Below, one piece after another: positions 49,629-62,098 of a DNA stretch of 64,000 nt. The notes under the pieces were generated by a model that was given only the letters and a program-made list of their open reading frames with translations, did no database searches and was not told the DNA's origin. This DNA comes from Canna indica (lineage: Eukaryota > Streptophyta > Magnoliopsida > Zingiberales > Cannaceae). The DNA lies in contig CP136890.1 of NCBI GenBank assembly GCA_034359265.1, positions 49,388,501-49,452,500 of the forward strand, written 5' to 3'. Position numbers and translations under genes: made by a program. Each line of letters begins with the position of its first letter. Positions within the stretch are counted from its first letter, which is position 1.

Positions 49629-52600
49629 GAATGTTCTGGAGTCACTAGGGACTCAGATTGCTAGGCGTTTCGAGCCGATACCCCGAAGTTCAATCAGTCG
49701 GCTTCGTTCAGCATTCTATTCAAAAAACCGTGTAATTCTTTGCATTAGTCTGTCAAAAATAACTCGATTGACAACTTCTCCCATCACAGTGAATGTTCTG
49801 GAGTCGCTCGGGACTCAGATTGCTGGGCGTTTCGAGCCGATACCCCGAAGTTCAATCAATCGGCTTCGTTCAGCATTCTGTTCGAAAAACCGTGTAATTC
49901 TTTTCATTAGTCTATCAAAAATAACTCGATTAAGAACTTCTCCCATCACAGCGAATGTTCTGGAGTCGCTAGGGACTCAGATTGCTGGGCGTTTCGAGCC
50001 GATACCCCGAAGTTCAATCAGTCGGCTTCGTTCAGCATTTGTTCAAAAAACCGTGTAATTCTTTGCATTAGTCTGTCAAAAATAACACGATTGACAACTT
50101 CTCCCATCACAGTGAATGTTCTGGAGTCGCTCGGGACTCAGATTGCTGGGCGTTTCGAGCCGATACCCCGAAGTTCAATCAATCGGCTTCGTTCAGCATT
50201 CTGTTCGAAAAACCGTGTAATTCTTTTCATTAGTCTATCAAAAATAACTCGATTAACAACTTCTCCCATCTTAGTGAATGTTCTGGAGTCGCTCGGGACT
50301 CAGATTGCTGGGCGTTCCGAGCCGATACCCCGAAGTTCAATCAGTCGGCTTCGTTCAGCATTATGTTCGAAAAACCGTGTAATTCTTTGCATTAGTCTTT
50401 CAAAAATAACTCGATTAACAACTTCTCCCATCTTAGTGAATGTTCTGGAGTCGCTCGGGACTCAGATTGCTGGGCGTTTCGAGCCGATACCCCGAAGTTC
50501 AATCAATCGGCTTCGTTCAGCATTCTGTTCGAAAAACCGTGTAATTCTTTTCATTAGTCTATCAAAAATAACTCGATTAAGAACTTCTCCCAACGCAGTG
50601 AATGTTCTGGAGTCGCTCGGGACTCAGATTGCTGGGCGTGTCGAGCCGATACCCCGAAGTTCAATCAGTCGGCTTCGTTCAGCATTTTGTTCGAAAAACT
50701 GTGTAATTCTTTGCATTAGTCTATCAAAAATAACTCGATTAAGAACTTCTCCCATCACAGTGAATGTTCTGGAGTCGCTAGGGACTCAGATTGCTGGGCG
50801 TTTCGAGCCGATACCCCGAAGTTCAATCAGTCGGCTTCGTTCAGCATTTGTTCAAAAAACCGTGTAATTCTTTGCATTAGTCTGTCAAAAATAACACGAT
50901 TGACAACTTCTCCCATCACAGTGAATGTTCTGGAGTCGCTCGGGACTCAGATTGCTGGGCGTTTCGATCCGATACCCCGAAGTTCAATCAATCGGCTTCG
51001 TTCAGCATTCTGTTCGAAAAACCGTGTAATTCTTTTCATTAGTCTATCAAAAATAACTCGATTAACAACTTCTCCCATCTTAGTGAATGTTCTGGAGTCG
51101 CTCGGGACTCAGATTGCTGGGCGTTCCGAGCCGATACCCCGAAGTTCAATCAGTCGGCTTCGTTCAGCATTATGTTCGAAAAACCGTGTAATTCTTTGCA
51201 TTAGTCTGTCAAAAATAACACGATTGACAACTTCTCCCATCACAGTGAATGTTCTGGAGTCGCTCGGGACTCAGATTGCTGGGCGTTTCGAGCCGATACC
51301 CCGAAGTTCAATCAATCGGCTTCGTTCAGCATTCTGTTCGAAAAACCGTGTAATTCTTTTCATTAGTCTATCAAAAATAACTCGATTAACAACTTCTCCC
51401 ATCTTAGTGAATGTTCTGGAGTCGCTCGGGACTCAGATTGCTGGGCGTTCCGAGCAGATACCCCGAAGTTCAATCAGTCGGCTTCGTTCAGCATTCTGTT
51501 CGAAAAACCGTGTAATTCTTTGCATTAGTCTTTCAAAAATAACTCGATTAACAACTTCTCCCATCTTAGTGAATGTTCTGGAGACGCTCGAGACTCAGAT
51601 TGCTGGGCATTTCGAGCCAATACCCCGAAGTTCAATCAGTCGGCTTCGTTGAAGATTCTGTTCGAAAAATCGTGCAATTCTTTGTATTAGTTTGTCAAAA
51701 ATAACTCGATTAAGAACTTCTCCCATCACAGTGAATGTTCTGGAGTCACTAGGGACTCAGATTGCTAGGCGTTTCGAGCCGATACCCCGAAGTTCAATCA
51801 GTCGGCTTCGTTCAGCATTCTATTCAAAAAACCGTGTAATTCTTTGCATTAGTCTGTCAAAAATAACTCGATTGACAACTTCTCCCATCACAGTGAATGT
51901 TCTGGAGTCGCTCGGGACTCAGATTGCTGGGCGTTTCGAGCCGATACCCCGAAGTTCAATCAATCGGCTTCGTTCAGCATTCTGTTCGAAAAACCGTGTA
52001 ATTCTTTTCATTAGTCTATCAAAAATAACTCGATTAAGAACTTCTCCCATCACAGCGAATGTTCTGGAGTCGCTAGGGACTCAGATTGCTGGGCGTTTCG
52101 AGCCGATACCCCGAAGTTCAATCAGTCGGCTTCGTTCAGCATTTGTTCAAAAAACCGTGTAATTCTTTGCATTAGTCTGTCAAAAATAACACGATTGACA
52201 ACTTCTCCCATCACAGTGAATGTTCTGGAGTCGCTCGGGACTCAGATTGCTGGGCGTTTCGAGCCGATACCCCGAAGTTCAATCAATCGGCTTCGTTCAG
52301 CATTCTGTTCGAAAAACCGTGTAATTCTTTTCATTAGTCTATCAAAAATAACTCGATTAACAACTTCTCCCATCTTAGTGAATGTTCTGGAGTCGCTCGG
52401 GACTCAGATTGCTGGGCGTTCCGAGCCGATACCCCGAAGTTCAATCAGTCGGCTTCGTTCAGCATTATGTTCGAAAAACCGTGTAATTCTTTGCATTAGT
52501 CTTTCAAAAATAACTCGATTAACAACTTCTCCCATCTTAGTGAATGTTCTGGAGTCGCTCGGGACTCAGATTGCTGGGCGTTTCGAGCCGATACCCCGAA

Positions 52601-53836
52601 GTTCAATCAATCGGCTTCGTTCAGCATTCTGTTCGAAAAACCGTGTAATTCTTTTCATTAGTCTATCAAAAATAACTCGATTAAGAACTTCTCCCATCGC
52701 AGTGAATGTTCTGGAGTCGCTCGGGACTCAGATTGCTGGGCGTGTCGAGCCGATACCCCGAAGTTCAATCAGTCGGCTTCGTTCAGCATTTTGTTCGAAA
52801 AACTGTGTAATTCTTTGCATTAGTCTATCAAAAATAACTCGATTAAGAACTTCTCCCATCACAGTGAATGTTCTGGAGTCGCTAGGGACTCAGATTGCTG
52901 GGCGTTTCGAGCCGATACCCCGAAGTTCAATCAGTCGGCTTCGTTCAACATTCTGTTCGAAAAACTGTGTAATTCTTTTCATTAGTCTATCAAAAATAAC
53001 TCGATTAAGAACTTCTCCCATCACAGTGAATGTTCTGGAGTCGCTAGGGACTCAGATTGCTGGGCGTTTCGAGCCGATACCCCGAAGTTCAATCAGTCGG
53101 CTTCGTTCAGCATTCTGTTCAAAAAAACGTGTAATTCTTTGCATTAGTCTGTCAAAAATAACTCGATTGACAACTTCTCCCATCACAGTGAATGTTCTGG
53201 AGTCGCTCGGGACTCAGATTGCTGGGCGTTTCGAGCCGATACCCCGAAGTTCAATCAATCGGCTTCGTTCAGCATTCTGTTCGAAAAACCGTGTAATTCT
53301 TTTCATTAGTCTATCAAAAATAACTCGATTAAGAACTTCTCCCATCACAGTGAATGTTCTGGAGTCGCTAGGGACTCAGATTGATGGGCTTTTCGAGCCG
53401 ATACCCCGAAGTTCAATCAGTCGGCTTCGTTCAGCATTTGTTCAAAAAACCGTGTAATTCTTTGCATTAGTCTGTCAAAAATAACACGATTGACAACTTC
53501 TCCCATCACAGTGAATGTTCTGGAGTCGCTCGGGACTCAGATTGCTGGGCGTTTCGAGCCGATACCCCGAAGTTCAATCAATCGGCTTCGTTCAGCATTC
53601 TGTTCGAAAAACCGTGTAATTCTTTTCATTAGTCTATCAAAAATAACTCGATTAACAACTTCTCCCATCTTAGTGAATGTTCTGGAGTCGCTCGGGACTC
53701 AGATTGCTGGGCATTTCGAGCCAATACCCCGAAGTTCAATCAGTCGGCTTCGTTGAAGATTCTGTTCGAAAAATCGTGCAATTCTTTGTATTAGTTTGTC
53801 AAAAATAACTCGATTAAGAACTTCTCCCATCACAGT
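49629..53836. repeat. Two 2104-bp thirteen-unit periods
   Basis: D units end the preceding run and each period at a spacing of exactly 2104 bp (13 units, two of them 161 bp), giving 49629-51732 and 51733-53836. The first eight units or so correspond closely, with GATTGCTAGGCG, CACAGCGAATG, CAGCATTATGTTCG and the 161-bp units. The remainder differs: the second period resembles 46.8-47.6 kb (offset 5826) instead. Equal length with different content suggests exchange in register. Confidence 0.82.
51085..51246. repeat. Second chimeric unit with the same junction as 48981-49142
   Basis: It has the same combination of CAGCATTATGTTCG on the left and AACACGATTGAC on the right, in the same neighbourhood (preceded by AL, followed by A with 161-class relatives). 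It is most likely a copy of the first chimera spread by duplication rather than a new event. Confidence 0.85.
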
Positions 53837-55294
53837 GAATGTTCTGGAGTCACTAGGGACTCAGATTGCTAGGCGTTTCGAGCCGATACCCCGAAGTTCA
53901 ATCAGTCGGCTTCGTTCAGCATTCTATTCAAAAAACCGTGTAATTCTTTGCATTAGTCTGTCAAAAATAACTCGATTGACAACTTCTCCCATCACAGTGA
54001 ATGTTCTGGAGTCGCTCAGGACTCAGATTGCTGGGCGTTTCGAGCCGATACCCCGAGGTTCAATCAGTCGACTTCGTTCAAGATTCTGTTCGAAAAACCG
54101 TGTAATTCTTTGCATTAGTCTGTCAAAAATAACTCGATTGACAACTTCTCCCATCACAGTGAATGTTCTGGAGTCGCTCGGGACTCAGATTGCTGGGCGT
54201 TTCGAGCCGATACCCCGAGGTTCAATCAATCGGCTTCGTTCAGCATTCTGTTCGAAAAACCGTGTAATTCTTTGCATTAGTCTGTCAAAAATAACTCGAT
54301 TAACAACTTCTCCCATCTTAGTGAATGTTCTGGAGTCGCTCGGGACTCAGATTGCTGGGCGTTTCGAGCCGATACCCCGAAGTTCAATCAGTCGGCTTCG
54401 TTCAGCATTCTGTTCGAAAAACCGTGCAATTCTTTGCATTAGTCTTTCAAAAATAACTCGATTAATAACTTCTCCCATCACAGTGAATGTTCTGGAGTCG
54501 CTCGAGACTCAGATTGCTGGGCATTTCGAGCCAATACCCCGAAGTTCAATCAGTCGGCTTCGTTGAAGATTCTGTTCGAAAAATCGTGCAATTCTTTGTA
54601 TTAGTTTGTCAAAAATAACTCGATTAAGAACTTCTCCCATCACAGTGAATGTTCTGGAGTCGCTAGGGACTCAGATTGCTGGGCGTTTCGAGCCGATACC
54701 CCGAAGTTCAATCAGTCGGCTTCGTTCAGCATTCTGTTCAAAAAACCGTGTAATTCTTTGCATTAGTCTGTCAAAAATAACTCGATTGACAACTTCTCCC
54801 ATCACAGTGAATGTTCTGGAGTCGCTCGGGACTCAGATTGCTGGGCGTTTCGAGCCGATACCCCGAAGTTCAATCAATCGGCTTCGTTCAGCATTCTGTT
54901 CGAAAAACCGTGTAATTCTTTTCATTAGTCTATCAAAAATAACTCGATTAAGAACTTCTCCCATCACAGTGAATGTTCTGGAGTCGCTAGGGACTCAGAT
55001 TGCTGGGCGTTTCGAGCCGATACCCCGAAGTTCAATCAGTCGGCTTCGTTCAGCATTCTGTTCAAAAAACCGTGTAATTCTTTGCATTAGTCTGTCAAAA
55101 ATAACTCGATTGACAACTTCTCCCATCACAGTGAATGTTCTGGAGTCGCTCGGGTCTCAGATTGCTGGGCGTTTCGAGCCGATACCCCGAAGTTCAATCA
55201 GTCGGCTTCGTTCAGCATTCTGTTCGAAAAACCGTGTAATTCTTTGCATTAGTCTTTCAAAAATAACTCGATTAACAACTTCTCCCATCACAGT

Positions 55295-58200
55295 GAATGT
55301 TCTGGAGTCGCTCGAGACTCAAATTGCTGGGCATTTCGAGCCAATACCCCGAAGTTCAATCAGTAGGCTTCGTTGTAGATTCTGTTCGAAAAATTGTGCA
55401 ATTCTTTGTATTAGTTTGTCAAAAATAACTCGATTAAGAACTTCTCCCATCACAGTGAATGTTCTGGAGTCGCTAGGGACTCAGATTGCTGGGCGTTTCG
55501 AGCCGATACCCCGAAGTTCAATCAGTCGGCTTCGTTCAGCATTCTGTTCGAAAAACCGTGTAATTCTTTGCATTAGTCTATCAAAAATAACTCGATTAAC
55601 AACTTCTCCCATCTTAGTGAATGTTCTGGAGTCACTCGGGACTCAGATTGCTGGGCGTTTCGAGCCGATACCCCGAAGTTCAATCAGTCGGCTTCGTTCA
55701 GCATTCTGTTCGAAAAACCGTGTAATTCTTTGCATTAGTCTTTCAAAAATAACTCGATTAACAACTTCTCCCATCACAGTGAATGTTCTGGAGTCGCTCG
55801 AGACTCAGATTGCTGGGCATTTCGAGCCAATACCCCGAAGTTCAATCAGTCGGCTTCGTTGAAGATTCTGTTCGAAAAATCGTTCAATTCTTTGTATTAG
55901 TTTGTCAAAAATAACTCGATTAAGAACTTCTCCCATCACAGTGAATGTTCTGGAGTCGCTAGGGACTCAGATTGCTGGGCGTTTCGAGCCGATACCCCGA
56001 AGTTCAATCAGTCGGCTTCGTTCAGCATTCTGTTCAAAAAACCGTGTAATTCTTTGCATTAGTCTGTCAAAAATAACTCGATTGACAACTTCTCCCATCA
56101 CAGTGAATGTTCTGGAGTCGCTCGGGACTCAGATTGCTGGGCGTTTCGAGCCGATACCCCGAGGTTCAATCAATCGGCTTCGTTCAGCATTCTGTTCGAA
56201 AAACCGTGTAATTCTTTGCATTAGTCTGTCAAAAATAACTCGATTAACAACTTCTCCCATCTTAGTGAATGTTCTGGAGTCGCTCGGGACTCAGATTGCT
56301 GGGCGTTTCGAGCCGATACCCCGAAGTTCAATCAGTCGGCTTCGTTCAGCATTCTGTTCGAAAAACCGTGCAATTCTTTGCATTAGTCTTTCAAAAATAA
56401 CTCGATTAATAACTTCTCCCATCACAGTGAATGTTCTGGAGTCGCTCGAGACTCAGATTGCTGGGCATTTCGAGCCAATACCCCGAAGTTCAATCAGTCG
56501 GCTTCGTTGAAGATTCTGTTCGAAAAATCGTGCAATTCTTTGTATTAGTTTGTCAAAAATAACTCGATTAAGAACTTCTCCCATCACAGTGAATGTTCTG
56601 GAGTCGCTAGGGACTCAGATTGCTGGGCGTTTCGAGCCGATACCCCGAAGTTCAATCAGTCGGCTTCGTTCAGCATTCTGTTCAAAAAACCGTGTAATTC
56701 TTTGCATTAGTCTGTCAAAAATAACTCGATTGACAACTTCTCCCATCACAGTGAATGTTCTGGAGTCGCTCGGGACTCAGATTGCTGGGCGTTTCGAGCC
56801 GATACCCCGAAGTTCAATCAATCGGCTTCGTTCAGCATTCTGTTCGAAAAACCGTGTAATTCTTTTCATTAGTCTATCAAAAATAACTCGATTAAGAACT
56901 TCTCCCATCACAGTGAATGTTCTGGAGTCGCTAGGGACTCAGATTGCTGGGCGTTTCGAGCCGATACCCCGAAGTTCAATCAGTCGGCTTCGTTCAGCAT
57001 TCTGTTCAAAAAACCGTGTAATTCTTTGCATTAGTCTGTCAAAAATAACTCGATTGACAACTTCTCCCATCACAGTGAATGTTCTGGAGTCGCTCGGGTC
57101 TCAGATTGCTGGGCGTTTCGAGCCGATACCCCGAAGTTCAATCAATCAGCTTCGTTCAGCATTCTGTTCGAAAAACCGTGCAATTCTTTTCATTAGTCTA
57201 TCAAAAATAACTCGATTAACAACTTCTCCCATCTTAGTGAATGTTCTGGAGTCGCTCGGGACTCAGATTGCTGGGCGTTTCGAGCCGATACCCCGAAGTT
57301 CAATCAGTCGGCTTCGTTCAGCATTCTGTTCGAAAAACCGTGTAATTCTTTGCATTAGTCTTTCAAAAATAACTCGATTAACAACTTCTCCCATCACAGT
57401 GAATGTTCTGGAGTCGCTCGAGACTCAAATTGCTGGGCATTTCGAGCCAATACCCCGAAGTTCAATCAGTAGGCTTCGTTGTAGATTCTGTTCGAAAAAT
57501 TGTGCAATTCTTTGTATTAGTTTGTCAAAAATAACTCGATTAAGAACTTCTCCCATCACAGTGAATGTTCTGGAGTCGCTAGGGACTCAGATTGCTGGGC
57601 GTTTCGAGCCGATACCCCGAAGTTCAATCAGTCGGCTTCGTTCAGCATTCTGTTCGAAAAACCGTGTAATTCTTTGCATTAGTCTATCAAAAATAACTCG
57701 ATTAACAACTTCTCCCATCTTAGTGAATGTTCTGGAGTCACTCGGGACTCAGATTGCTGGGCGTTTCGAGCCGATACCCCGAAGTTCAATCAGTCGGCTT
57801 CGTTCAGCATTCTGTTCGAAAAACCGTGTAATTCTTTGCTTTAGTCTTTCAAAAATAACTCGATTAACAACTTCTCCCATCACAGTGAATGTTCTGGAGT
57901 CGCTCGAGACTCAGATTGCTGGGCATTTCGAGCCAATACCCCGAAGTTCAATCAGTCGGCTTCGTTGAAGATTCTGTTCGAAAAATCGTTCAATTCTTTG
58001 TATTAGTTTGTCAAAAATAACTCGATTAAGAACTTCTCCCATCACAGTGAATGTTCTGGAGTCGCTAGGGACTCAGATTGCTGGGCGTTTCGAGCCGATA
58101 CCCCGAAGTTCAATCAGTCGGCTTCGTTCAGCATTCTGTTCAAAAAACCGTGTAATTCTTTGCATTAGTCTGTCAAAAATAACTCGATTGACAACTTCTC

Positions 58201-60478
58201 CCATCACAGTGAATGTTCTGGAGTCGCTCGGGACTCAGATTGCTGGGCGTTTCGAGCCGATACCCCGAAGTTCAATCAATCAGCTTCGTTCAGCATTCTG
58301 TTCGAAAAACCGTGTAATTCTTTTCATTAGTCTATCAAAAATAACTCGATTAACAACTTCTCCCATCTTAGTGAATGTTCTGGAGTCGCTCGGGACTCAG
58401 ATTGCTGGGCGTTTCGAGCCGATACCCCGAAGTTCAATCAGTCGGCTTCGATCAGCATTCTGTTCGAAAAACCGTGTAATTCTTTGCATTAGTCTTTCAA
58501 AAATAACTCGATTAACAACTTCTCCCATCACAGTGAATGTTCTGGAGTCGCTCGAGACTCAAATTGCTGGGCATTTCGAGCCAATACCCCGAAGTTCAAT
58601 CAGTAGGCTTCGTTGTAGATTCTGTTCGAAAAATCGTGCAATTCTTTGTATTAGTTTGTCAAAAATAACTCGATTAAGAACTTCTCCCATCACAGTGAAT
58701 GTTCTGGAGTCGCTAGGGACTCAGATTGCTGGGCGTTTCGAGCCGATACCCCGAAGTTCAATCAGTCGGCTTCGTTCAGCATTCTGTTCAAAAAACCGTG
58801 TAATTCTTTGCATTAGTCTGTCAAAAATAACTCGATTGACAACTTCTCCCATCACAGTGAATGTTCTGGAGTCGCTCGGGTCTCAGATTGCTGGGCGTTT
58901 CGAGCCGATACCCCGAAGTTCAATCAATCAGCTTCGTTCAGCATTCTGTTCGAAAAACCGTGCAATTCTTTTCATTAGTCTATCAAAAATAACTCGATTA
59001 ACAACTTCTCCCATCTTAGTGAATGTTCTGGAGTCGCTCGGGACTCAGATTGCTGGGCGTTTCGAGCCGATACCCCGAAGTTCAATCAGTCGGCTTCGTT
59101 CAGCATTCTGTTCGAAAAACCGTGTAATTCTTTGCATTAGTCTTTCAAAAATAACTCGATTAACAACTTCTCCCATCACAGTGAATGTTCTGGAGTCGCT
59201 CGAGACTCAAATTGCTGGGCATTTCGAGCCAATACCCCGAAGTTCAATCAGTAGGCTTCGTTGTAGATTCTGTTCGAAAAATTGTGCAATTCTTTGTATT
59301 AGTTTGTCAAAAATAACTCGATTAAGAACTTCTCCCATCACAGTGAATGTTCTGGAGTCGCTAGGGACTCAGATTGCTGGGCGTTTCGAGCCGATACCCC
59401 GAAGTTCAATCAGTCGGCTTCGTTCAGCATTCTGTTCGAAAAACCGTGTAATTCTTTGCATTAGTCTATCAAAAATAACTCGATTAACAACTTCTCCCAT
59501 CTTAGTGAATGTTCTGGAGTCACTCGGGACTCAGATTGCTGGGCGTTTCGAGCCGATACCCCGAAGTTCAATCAGTCGGCTTCGTTCAGCATTCTGTTCG
59601 AAAAACCGTGTAATTCTTTGCTTTAGTCTTTCAAAAATAACTCGATTAACAACTTCTCCCATCACAGTGAATGTTCTGGAGTCGCTCGAGACTCAGATTG
59701 CTGGGCATTTCGAGCCAATACCCCGAAGTTCAATCAGTCGGCTTCGTTGAAGATTCTGTTCGAAAAATCGTTCAATTCTTTGTATTAGTTTGTCAAAAAT
59801 AACTCGATTAAGAACTTCTCCCATCACAGTGAATGTTCTGGAGTCGCTAGGGACTCAGATTGCTGGGCGTTTCGAGCCGATACCCCGAAGTTCAATCAGT
59901 CGGCTTCGTTCAGCATTCTGTTCAAAAAACCGTGTAATTCTTTGCATTAGTCTGTCAAAAATAACTCGATTGACAACTTCTCCCATCACAGTGAATGTTC
60001 TGGAGTCGCTCGGGACTCAGATTGCTGGGCGTTTCGAGCCGATACCCCGAAGTTCAATCAATCAGCTTCGTTCAGCATTCTGTTCGAAAAACCGTGTAAT
60101 TCTTTTCATTAGTCTATCAAAAATAACTCGATTAACAACTTCTCCCATCTTAGTGAATGTTCTGGAGTCGCTCGGGACTCAGATTGCTGGGCGTTTCGAG
60201 CCGATACCCCGAAGTTCAATCAGTCGGCTTCGATCAGCATTCTGTTCGAAAAACCGTGTAATTCTTTGCATTAGTCTTTCAAAAATAACTCGATTAACAA
60301 CTTCTCCCATCACAGTGAATGTTCTGGAGTCGCTCGAGACTCAAATTGCTGGGCATTTCGAGCCAATACCCCGAAGTTCAATCAGTAGGCTTCGTTGTAG
60401 ATTCTGTTCGAAAAATCGTGCAATTCTTTGTATTAGTTTGTCAAAAATAACTCGATTAAGAACTTCTCCCATCACAGT
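55295..60478. repeat. Five copies of a zone IV-specific D variant
   Basis: Units starting at 55295, 57401, 58535, 59183 and 60317 carry GACTCAAATTG, AGTAGGCTTCG and GTTGTAGATTC in place of the usual D sequence GACTCAGATTG, AGTCGGCTTCG and GTTGAAGATTC. They always occupy the fourth place of a B-AL-B'-D-like cassette, or the fifth in the first block. They are found nowhere else in the window, so they trace amplification inside this zone. Confidence 0.9.
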
Positions 60479-61450
60479 GAATGTTCTGGAGTCGCTAGGG
60501 ACTCAGATTGCTCGGCGTTTCGAGCCGATACCCCGAAGTTCAATCAGTCGGCTTCGTTCAGCATTCTGTTCAAAAAACCGTGTAATTCTTTGCATTAGTC
60601 TGTCAAAAATAACTCGATTGACAACTTCTCCCATCACAGTGAATGTTCTGGAGTCGCTCGGGACTCAGATTGCTGGGCGTTTCGATCCGATACCCCGAAG
60701 TTCAAACAATCGGCTTCGTTCAGCATTCTGTTCGAAAAACCGTGTAATTCTTTTCATTAGTCTATCAAAAATAACTCGATTAACAACTTCTCCCATCTTA
60801 GTGAATGTTCTGGAGTCGCTCGGGACTCAGATTGCTGGGCGTTTCGAGCCGATACCCCGAAGTTCAATCAGTTGGCTTCGTTCAGCATTCTGTTCGAAAA
60901 ACCGTGTAATTCTTTGCATTAGTCTTTCAAAAATAACTCGATTAACAACTTCTCCCATCACAGTGAATGTTCTGGAGTCGCTCGAGACTCAGATTGCTGG
61001 GCATTTCGAGCCAATACCCCGAAGTTCAATCAGTCGGCTTCGTTGAAGATTCTGTTCGAAAAATCGTGCAATTCTTTGTATTAGTTTGTCAAAAATAACT
61101 CGATTAAGAACTTCTCCCATCACAGTGAATGTTCTGGAGTCGCTAGGGACTCAGATTGCTGGGCGTTTCGAGCCGATACCCCGAAGTTCAATCAGTCGGC
61201 TTCGTTCAGCATTCTGTTCAAAAAACCGTGTAATTCTTTGCATTAGTCTGTCAAAAATAACTCGATTGACAACTTCTCCCATCACAGTGAATGTTCTGGA
61301 GTCGCTCGGGACTCAGATTGCTGGGCGTTTCGAGCCGATACCCCGAAGTTCAATCAATCGGCTTCGTTCAGCATTCTGTTCGAAAAACCGTGTAATTCTT
61401 TTCATTAGTCTATCAAAAATAACTCGATTAACAACTTCTCCCATCTTAGT

Positions 61451-61612
61451 GAATGTTCTGGAGTCGCTCGGGACTCAGATTGCTGGGCGTTTCGAGCCGA
61501 TACCCCGAAGTTCAATCAGTCGGCTTCGTTCAGCATTCTGTTCGAAAAATCGTGCAATTCTTTGTATTAGTTTGTCAAAAATAACTCGATTAAGAACTTC
61601 TCCCATCACAGT
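61451..61612. repeat. B'/D chimeric unit
   Basis: The left part is that of a B' unit (GAGCCGATA, CGTTCAGCATTCTG). The right part is that of D (AAATCGTGCAATTC, TGTATTAG, TTTGTC, AAGAAC). The switch lies within ATTCTGTTCGAAAAA. No other unit in the window combines CAGCATTC with TGTATTAG as far as I could see. Confidence 0.85.
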
Positions 61613-62098
61613 GAATGTTCTGGAGTCGCTAGGGACTCAGATTGCTGGGCGTTTCGAGCCGATACCCGGAAGTTCAATCAGTCGGCTTCGTTCAGCATTC
61701 TGTTCGAAAAACCGTGTAATTCTTTTCATTAGTCTATCAAAAATAACTCGATTAACAACTTCTCCCATCTTAGTGAATGTTCTGGAGTCGCTCGGGACTC
61801 AGATTGCTGGGCGTTTCGAGCCGATAACCCGAAGTTCAATCAGTCGGCTTCGTTCAGCATTCTGTTTGAAAAACCGTGTAATTCTTTGCATTAGTCTTTC
61901 AAAAATAACTCGATTAACAACTTCTCCCATCACAGTGAATGTTCTGGAGACGCTCGAGACTCAGATTGCTGGGCATTTCGAGCCAATACCCCGAAGTTCA
62001 ATCAGTCGGCTTCGTTGAAGATTCTGTTCGAAAAATCGTGCAATTCTTTGTATTAGTTTGTCAAAAATAACTCGATTAAGAACTTCTCCCATCACAGT

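Larger units (their letters stand above)
32150..53836. repeat. Zone III of the array: contains the 161-bp unit class
   Basis: The zone is defined by units with CAGCATTTGTTC instead of CAGCATTCTGTTC (base 88 missing). There are 18 of them, at about 32719, 34824, 35795, 37252, 38709, 40489, 40650, 43726, 44535, 44696, 46315, 47610, 47771, 47931, 50037, 50846, 52141 and 53437, and none outside. Three more 1-bp deletions (AATTCTTGCATT) lie near 33555, 39543 and 40838. Other local marks are ATAACACGATTG, GGAGACGCTCGAG, GATTGCTAGGCG and TTTTGTTCGAAAAACTGTG. Confidence 0.85.
53837..62098. repeat. Zone IV of the array: regular chained four-unit cassettes
   Basis: Blocks ending in D begin at 54647, 55943, 56591, 58049, 59831 and 61127, at spacings of 1296, 648, 1458, 1782 and 1296 bp (8, 4, 9, 11 and 8 units). 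Most are built from B-AL-B'-D or its D variant, with a three-unit B-B'-D ending. There are no indels in the zone, and all 51 units are 162 bp. Local marks are GGGTCTCAGATTG, CAATCAGCTTCG and GTTGTAGATTC. Confidence 0.85.
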
